Assembly (NCBI GenBank): GCA_031308135.1 | Contig: JAHLJT010000631.1 | Coordinates: forward strand, 7,501-71,500 | Length of the DNA stretch: 64,000 nucleotides | DNA from: Acheta domesticus | Taxonomy: Eukaryota > Arthropoda > Insecta > Orthoptera > Gryllidae | Direction of reading: 5' to 3' | Part shown: piece by piece, positions 57,949 to 64,000 of the stretch | Numbering within the stretch: position 1 is the stretch's first letter | Layout: each line of letters opens with the position of its first letter | Translations under genes and position numbers: made by a program | Notes under the pieces: model-generated | Database searches by the model: none | Told to the model about the DNA's origin: nothing | Seen by the model: only the letters and a program-made list of their open reading frames with translations

Positions 57949-58171
57949 TTGCATAAAATGTGGAAATTCGGGATCTCATTTTTCCACAAAATTTCGACGC
58001 TTAAAAATAGGTGATTTTTGGTGGAAATGGGGAAATATTATAATAAACTATTGTATATTTACATATTTTACGATCATTTTAATAATAATTGCGTAAAAAT
58101 AGAGGTATTCTCAATCATGAAAAAATGTGGGTGTTAAAATCTGGTCCAGGACCCCCCTATACCATACTACT
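57949..58171 (-). repeat. right terminal inverted repeat of Polinton
   Basis: 223 bp, inverted match to 39213-39435, ending ACCATACTACT before the GATATT duplication. Confidence 0.96.
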
Positions 58172-58177
58172 GATATT

Positions 58178-58542
58178 ACTCCACTAATATACATATTTAT
58201 TTCCAATTATTTGAAATTTACATTGAAGTTGACACACAAACATCACTAAGCATATTGCATGTACTAACCTGTAATAAGTGACTGAAGATTTCTCTTCTCC
58301 TTTTCACAAAGAGTAATTTCCCCACTGGGGAAAAAGCCATCATGTTCTGAGAATGAGCGAGAGAAAGTGACAGAAAGATAAAGAGAAAGAGAGAGAGAGA
58401 AAGAAAGTAAAAAAGAACAATCACTATTTTTCCTTTTTTTCAACGAATGAAGTTACAGCCTTATTTTCTGTTTATGTGTTTTTGCAGATAACATTGTAAT
58501 TACTCTGATGTATTTCATGACCATCTGTAGACGATTCCATTT
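58178..58542. other. flank of Polinton, nothing identified
   Basis: Includes a GA-rich microsatellite around 58370-58410. No coding signal. Confidence 0.4.
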
Positions 58543-58908
58543 GCGTGGTTCACGGATATTGGTCAAAATAATGAGGTTTATCAGTTAGCCGACGTTTCGG
58601 AGTTTTTATTACTCCATCCTCAGGGCTGGATAAGTTCCCTACACGGTATTACAAACATTGTCACATTGTTAAATACAAACTTTGTCACATTAATTGCATA
58701 TTAAACTATGTACAAACATTACACCTTGTATAAAAAAATAATTACATTCAAATGTTCTCGAAAACAAACTAATTATTTTTTTAAATGTATATAATAGCAA
58801 TACCAAAATTATTATTAATATTATTCTTAATTTTTTATTAATTTATATAATATCGAATAGTAAAGCCTAAGACACATGTGAACTACGTGTAACGCCCGTG
58901 AACCACGC
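58543..58908. mobile_element. possible small element with inverted ends
   Basis: Perfect 13-bp inverted ends GCGTGGTTCACGG at 58543-58555 and 58896-58908, with partial matching (ATTCCA) just outside. Inside is CCGACGTTTCGGAGTTTTTA with CTCCATCCTCAGG, a phrase I recall as common in insect dispersed repeats. No clear target duplication, so the superfamily is open. Confidence 0.5.
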
Positions 58909-59825
58909 ACCTGGAATTGTAATTATTTTATGTAAAATATCAATGATAAATAGGGTCCCACTTACAAATTATGCCCTGCTGAATTCCTTGCTTTCCAAAT
59001 TTTCAATTATATTTCACTTATATACAATCTTTTTAACGTTCTTATTTACGCAATTACAACCTTAATTTTCTTTTTATGTGCGTTTACACATGTAAGGTTA
59101 GTTACTTTACATAAAATATCAATGATAAGTAGCATACCACTTAAAAAACACACTCTGCTGAAAATCGCAATTTTGTATATTTTCCAAATTTTCGATTATA
59201 ACATCTCTCAATTATAATAGTAGATAAAATATTGAAATTATCAAACGAGAAAGATTGGCTTTCATTTTTTATACATTCAAACGTCTATTTTTTACTTTAG
59301 TCGGCTCAGGGCCACTTGCCTCTCTCTTATACACTGTTCACTTTTTCCGTAACAAATTCTGAATTGGTTTAAAAACACTTTAAAAATACTTATTTACTTG
59401 TTATTTTTTTTTACAATAAGATATGTGCTTATTAAAAGATGTTTTGAATTGACCAAAATTCTCCTATCTAATTTATAGTTTTGTACTTATTACTTACAAT
59501 TTTCACTTAAACTGGAACTTTAATGATTGTTATTCTGTTTTTTGTTACTAATTTTAAAATATATATTCAGTATCTTCAAAAAAGTTTGTTATTTTTATTT
59601 TTAGATGAAAATACGTCCAGTTATTTATCCTGATGGAAAAGTATATTTCAAACATTTTATCGTGTCCGGACGCGTCTTTACTTGGTTTTCTTACATTTTC
59701 TAAATGTACGCCTATTTGATTTATAGAGCATTATATTGACTCAAGGCTTAAGTAAACAACTTTAAAAATCAATCACTTAAGATTAGGATTTAGGACAAAT
59801 TGTTTAGAATTTTCTGATAATTCAA
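58909..59825. other. unassigned AT-rich sequence
   Basis: A ~60-bp phrase (TTTTATGTAAAATATCAATGATAA with a following CCACTTA stretch) occurs twice near 58927 and 59105. No gene seen. Confidence 0.45.
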
Positions 59826-60428
59826 TTAAATGAAGCTAATGATTAATAAAAAATATGTACCTTTCACAAATCCGGATATTCCATCAATGGAAATGTAGTG
59901 TTTTTGATACAAAAAACCACATTTCAAATGTGATGCGTCACATAATTTTCTTGAAATAAAGGGCTCCCATTTTCCCGGCAGAAATCTTCGCCATATCCAA
60001 CTTCTTTTGTCATTTCCTTTACCCTTTTTGATGTATGTTAGCGCGTCAAATTCGTCTCTGCCAATGCCGATATTAAAATTTATACATTCCTTTGATAGCT
60101 CTTCTGCCGAAGAAACGGACGTATCACTATCAGAAGCGTCGGTGTAATCATCATGGTCATGATCACGACCACAATTACGATCCTGACCATCACCATCATC
60201 ATTTTTTGCGGTCGATTTTTTGTTGAATAACTTGCATGCATAAGTATACAAGGAATTCGGTTTAACTTTATGATTTAGTTCTCCGGCAAGTTCATTCCAA
60301 GTAGGATTATTTTTCGAAATTACTTTATCATCTTGAAACACGAATTCCTTGTATTTTAATAAACATGTGTGTATCAATGCATATTCCACTTGTGGTGGAC
60401 GATCTCGCTGAATTGAGTCCAAAGACAT
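59826..60428 (-). CDS. unknown protein or first exon, possibly transposon-related
   Basis: 200 residues starting MSLDSIQRDRPPQVEYALIH. It has a Trp-containing helical segment (NPTWNELAGELNHKVKPNSLYTYACKLF), a His/Asp-rich acidic linker, then WIWRRFLPGKWEPFISRKLCDASHLKCGFLYQKHYISIDGISGFVKG-type sequence (Trp, Cys and His spaced as in FLYWCH/C2HC-like DNA-binding modules). The last codons overlap AAAG|GTACAT, a possible splice donor, so the true exon may end near 59862 with the rest intronic. The layout recalls DNA-binding heads of some insect transposon proteins, but I cannot name the family. It is the least decayed non-element frame in the window. Confidence 0.5.
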   Translation of the reverse strand: MSLDSIQRDRPPQVEYALIHTCLLKYKEFVFQDDKVISKNNPTWNELAGELNHKVKPNSLYTYACKLFNKKSTAKNDDGDGQDRNCGRDHDHDDYTDASDSDTSVSSAEELSKECINFNIGIGRDEFDALTYIKKGKGNDKRSWIWRRFLPGKWEPFISRKLCDASHLKCGFLYQKHYISIDGISGFVKGTYFLLIISFI

Positions 60429-60429
60429 T

Positions 60430-60957
60430 ACGTCAAAACGTTAAATAAAACTTAATAGATCGTGTAACTTCACACGCAGACACAGAGCACCTCAAAACTC
60501 AGAGAGCGAATGAACTAAAATTCGTTATGCGCGTGTAGGTAAAGTGAGTTGAAACAAGTTTAAGAGATCTGCTGTCATTCTTTCCGGCATCCGAGGGATC
60601 CACGCGGGAGGCTAGAGCCCGCGCGCCTAATGGGCCACCCACCCGAAGGGTGCACTTGGCACTTGCCATTGTACTCGCAGGCCCTTCTCCACCGCAACAT
60701 CTGTGAAGGCTTACGGCGGTCCGTCCGCCATACAGCTTAAACATCAGACGCGGCTTGCGACGGTGCTGGCTTTGTGATCGCCTCCGCCGCCACCCCCGGG
60801 TGGATATGCCTTGGGAGGGCTATGACCTTCCAAGAGGAAGCGACTGCACCCGAGCTGTTCTCGGAAAGCTCATTTTTGAATATTCAATTCGCCGTTTCTC
60901 TGCTCAGTCCAATGCTAAATATTTACTACTGTACATCAAGAAATGTACCCGATTAAT
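60430..60957. other. GC-rich, CpG-rich segment
   Basis: About 400 bp (60530-60880) is much richer in GC and CpG than its flanks and lies directly upstream of the minus-strand ORF starting at 60428. It could be that gene's CpG-rich promoter region or a SINE-like piece. No tRNA, 5S or snRNA signature could be fitted. Confidence 0.35.
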
Positions 60958-61650
60958 TCAATAAATTCCCGCCTCCTCAGGGTTACTGTGCAAGGGAAAT
61001 AACAAAAAAACATCAAGACTGGAACAGCCATGGATTTGTAAAGACAATATTGTGTCTCTTCTTACTTTGTTTTTTAAAATACTTTTAATGGTTCCACAAA
61101 TATGTTGAAATGTGTATAACTTTTGTTCTTGATCAATGTCATTTAAGAAGGAAACATAATAGCCCGAATAATTGAATGTAAGGACTTGTTCAATGGTGTT
61201 GCCATCTAGAATAATTTTTGAACGAAGATGATACTTTCCCTGGAAAGCCATCACTTTCGATTTCGAGAAGAATATATCTAAATTGTACATTTCTTTATTA
61301 TGTTTTGCAATTTGAAAAAAGTGGTTTGTTGTTAATTGTAGCGTTTTATAAAATATCTTTCTTCCTTCCTGCCTTCCTTTGGGGCATATAGTCCAATTAT
61401 CATAAGATAATCCCTTCCAATTTTCTACCTTATGTTTAAAATTTTATCCGATACAAAAGTATAGCTATCACTTTTGCTTCTGTATTTGTTGTTCAGAAGA
61501 ATAGCAATTCCAGAGAAAGAGCGTTTATTTTGGGGTACTCCAGTATAAAATAGTATATAATGTCCCAGATCTTTTGTGCCTGTTAATTTCTTCTTTGTTT
61601 CTGAGAATACTAAATGTATATATTTTTTTCTATTTCCTGTTACTTAAAAT
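60958..61650 (-). mobile_element. internally deleted non-LTR retrotransposon
   Basis: On the minus strand, 61650-61330 encodes, with frame breaks, endonuclease blocks of the SETKKKLTGTKDLG, YTGVPQNKRSFSGIAILL and IIGLYAP type (AP-like endonuclease). Directly after it, 61290-60958 encodes the region downstream of the RT catalytic box (SKSKVMAFQGK, LRSKIILDGNTIEQV, CGTIKSILKNKVRRDT). The catalytic RT centre that should lie between is missing, so the copy has a large internal deletion. It is a different lineage from the Jockey-like element at 10110. Confidence 0.75.
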
Positions 61651-63064
61651 TAAAAGAAACATTATTTATTAGTGAATATTTTCTTTCAGTGGTGAAAGGT
61701 ATCATTTGAATGTTTGTTCCTACAAAAAGTGTTGTATTCATATTCAAATAAAAATGTCTGCCCATAAAAAGTACGTATGTACTTATTTTTCTACGTGTTT
61801 TCATTTTAAATCTCTCTGCCACCTCCCAAATCCAGCAGTTATTTACAACCATCCATTAAGAGAGAAAAAAAGGGATATTTGGAGTGAAACGCAGTTTTTC
61901 TAATCACATGAACAATACGTCTTATTCTTATATTTGAAAACGGAATATTGAAACAGAGAAAGAATCCTTAATAATAAAGCTGCCGTAGTAATACTAATTT
62001 ACAGTCACGTGCAGTATTATCATATAAATTGATTTCTTCTGAAGTAATATAAGAAGTTTGTTCCTGTAAGTCATAATAAAAAACAAATCCTCATTTTTGC
62101 AAGTCTCCGGTAACACTATGTCAATGCTGTTCGTAGTTTTAAGTAAATTATAAAATATATTTCGACAATTTATTGTTGCCTACAGCTTTACTTTCTTATG
62201 ATGGAAAAGAACCATGTTAATAAATACAATGTATACGTGTTACACTCGTAAAAATTTACCGAACTGTCATGGGCTGCATTTGACATTCGAAGCTTTTGCC
62301 GTGCAACATGACTCCCTGTACGGCCTCACCTCCGCCTATTGGGAAAGCGTGGAGTCAGCCATCTAGTGGAATTTATATACATCATTGGCTATTGTTCCTT
62401 GTGGAGAAAAGTTAAACAACTGAAGTAAATGCCATCTTGAATTCACGCCCACACCCGTGAAGTCAACGTCGTTTTCCTTTCCAGAGGGCGTTGCTATAGT
62501 ACACTGATTTTTTTCTGAAGTGGCATTTTTAAGAATTGGTAAAGCATTTTAAAAATAATTCCTGTTGTTTCTTGATATTTTCCTGATCTGAAATCCAGAA
62601 CTCCTGAAAATGAAATATCTGCCTCACAATTAGTGAAAACAATTGCTCTAGCAGAAGTACGTGTGGGGGAGTTAAATATAGATTAGCAGAAATGAATGCC
62701 AAGCACTATGTTTTGGGTTTTGTGTTAAAGTTAAGGAGTTGCATCCTGTGAAAAATGCAAAAACGTGTTGACTGCTAGCCTAGATGAAGGCATGGCAAAA
62801 AGTTTATTGCTTTGAAAAATTTCAAAATAACTTCAAATTTATGTGTGTTCTGCCAGTTTTAGTGAATGTGTATCATAGCAGTTTTATTGACAGAATATGT
62901 TAAATTATTCATTAGCAAAATATTACTAGTCAGCTTATTACACTCTATTTTGTGAGTAGTTGTGGTGAAGGAAGGTGCCCTCTACCTGCCTGCCAACAAT
63001 AAGCGCAATCCGCTTTGACCTTCTGGGTGCAGCTTTTTTTATGACGATAAGAGTGCTTGTAAAA

Positions 63065-63068
<4 letters not shown>
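61651..63068. other. unassigned sequence
   Basis: No coding region, repeat array or element ends recognised in about 1.4 kb. Confidence 0.4.

Positions 63069-63117
<49 letters not shown>
63069..63117. repeat. (TA)n microsatellite
   Basis: TA run with one TGTA near its start, directly abutting TGACCGTATGG. Confidence 0.95.
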
Positions 63118-63119
<2 letters not shown>

Positions 63120-64000
63120 ACCGTATGGTCAAAACACCAGCATTAGGCAAATCACAACATTTGAAAGTGGCGCGCAGACAATGAATCGACCGCGGGGTGA
63201 ATCAAACCGGACCGGTGAATGAGTGCCCGGAACGAGGGATTCGTGGCGACACATCGAGCGGAAGGGAGTCGAGAGAGAATGGCGGACGGGTAACGAGTGG
63301 AGGAGACGACAGAGGAGCGATGTGAGGATGTTGTGGAAGAAATCGGGACTAATCGAGGTAATGTGTGGTCAAAGGAATGAGAAGTGTGACAAACTCAGTA
63401 AGGAAAGTGATTAAGGATTGTTATAAATGTGTTCGAAAAGATATAATCACGAAATTTAGTTATAGAAGTGCAACGTTGGATAGACACGTGGGCGATACTG
63501 CATTTGTGACAAGTCGGCGTAGCTGTGCGGGTGCGGAACCGAATTGTGGGGGGGGGGGGGCTGTAAGCCGAAACTGGAATTCCGACGTGTGGGAAGAGAA
63601 ATTGGTGGCGGATACAACGCCGGTGTGCTAGAACGGACCGTTAGCGACACGTGTGCAGACGCAGAGCGACGGCGGCGCCAAGGCCACCTCGCGGCAGCGG
63701 CCACGGGCGAAAGCACGTGGCGTGGCTTCGCGAGGAAGGCAGCTAGTGGAAAGTTCAGATAAGTAACGATAGTTATAAATAAGAATGGATGGGGTCGGAT
63801 ATAGGGGACATGCCGGTTCAGGATGCTCATTGGAGTGATAAAGAAAAGTAACAGTGTCTGTGATGAGAGTGGAAAGCATGTAGTTTCAGAGATGGAAATA
63901 TTATGAACGGGAATAATAAATGTAAACAATAGGAACAATCAGACATAATAAAAGTGTTTAATTAATGTTCATTAACGATCTACGATCAGTTTGGTAATGT
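63118..64000 (+). mobile_element. probable start of another LTR-like block (E), cut by window end
   Basis: Begins TGACCGTATGGTC directly after (TA)n, like blocks C, D and F. It is GC-rich in the middle and has AATAAA at 63914 and about 63946, about 800 bp in, as expected of an LTR whose last ~100-150 bp lie beyond 64000. The CA end cannot be seen. Confidence 0.4.

Larger units (their letters stand above)
39213..58171. mobile_element. Polinton/Maverick (adintovirus-like) element
   Basis: An 18,959-bp element with 223-bp terminal inverted repeats (39213-39435 and 57949-58171), AG...CT tips and a perfect 6-bp target duplication GATATT (39207-39212 and 58172-58177), all hallmarks of Polintons. 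It encodes the full core set: protein-primed DNA polymerase B, RVE integrase, adenain-type protease, packaging ATPase and two capsid proteins. It also carries a phospholipase A2-domain protein, fibre-like proteins and a matrix metalloproteinase. Two later insertions (43323-45016 and 51322-52651) lie inside; without them it is about 15.9 kb. Several genes are broken, so this copy is defective. Confidence 0.97.

Overview
The window is a stretch of an arthropod, probably insect, genome made almost entirely of satellite DNA and transposable elements. I found no clear single-copy host gene. The mix of elements (mariner, piggyBac, Jockey-type non-LTR, Gypsy-like LTRs, a Polinton/Maverick) fits an insect; the species cannot be named from the sequence.

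Layout. 1-8998 is a GT-rich minisatellite almost free of A on the + strand. 9000-19500 holds a decayed Jockey-like retrotransposon split by a 525-bp solo LTR, a deleted piggyBac derivative with intact TTAA ends, degenerate ~310-bp tandem repeats and a 172-bp MITE. 19508-29806 is an unusual series of TG...CA blocks, best read as solo LTRs, set end to end inside (TA)n microsatellites with ATAT duplications. One block carries a piggyBac element that itself carries another solo LTR. 29807-37685 is AT-rich repeat debris. 37729-39154 is a second, inverted copy of one of the (TA)n-embedded LTRs.

The centrepiece is a Polinton/Maverick (adintovirus-like) element at 39213-58171. It has near-identical 223-bp terminal inverted repeats, AG/CT tips and a perfect 6-bp target duplication (GATATT). 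It carries protein-primed DNA polymerase B, a retroviral-type integrase with chromodomain, adenain-like protease, packaging ATPase, penton-type and double-jelly-roll capsid proteins, a small hydrophobic pX/pVI-like protein, a protein with a parvovirus-type phospholipase A2 domain, two tandem fibre-like paralogues, a zinc-finger protein and, unexpectedly, a matrix metalloproteinase with prodomain, catalytic domain and hemopexin blades. Without its two later insertions (a 1.69-kb TTAA element in the polymerase gene and a 1.33-kb mariner) it would be about 15.9 kb.

Most Polinton gene starts share the motif TAAATG, with T at -3. This is a poor animal translation context and looks more like a transcription signal. 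The integrase has lost one catalytic Asp and has a nonsense codon, and the polymerase has an in-frame stop and a large insertion, so this copy is defective. Many of the other frameshifts lie in A/T homopolymers and could partly be assembly errors.

58172-64000 holds a small inverted-end element, a 200-residue ORF of unknown family, a deleted non-LTR retrotransposon and the start of another TG... block after a (TA)n tract at 63118.
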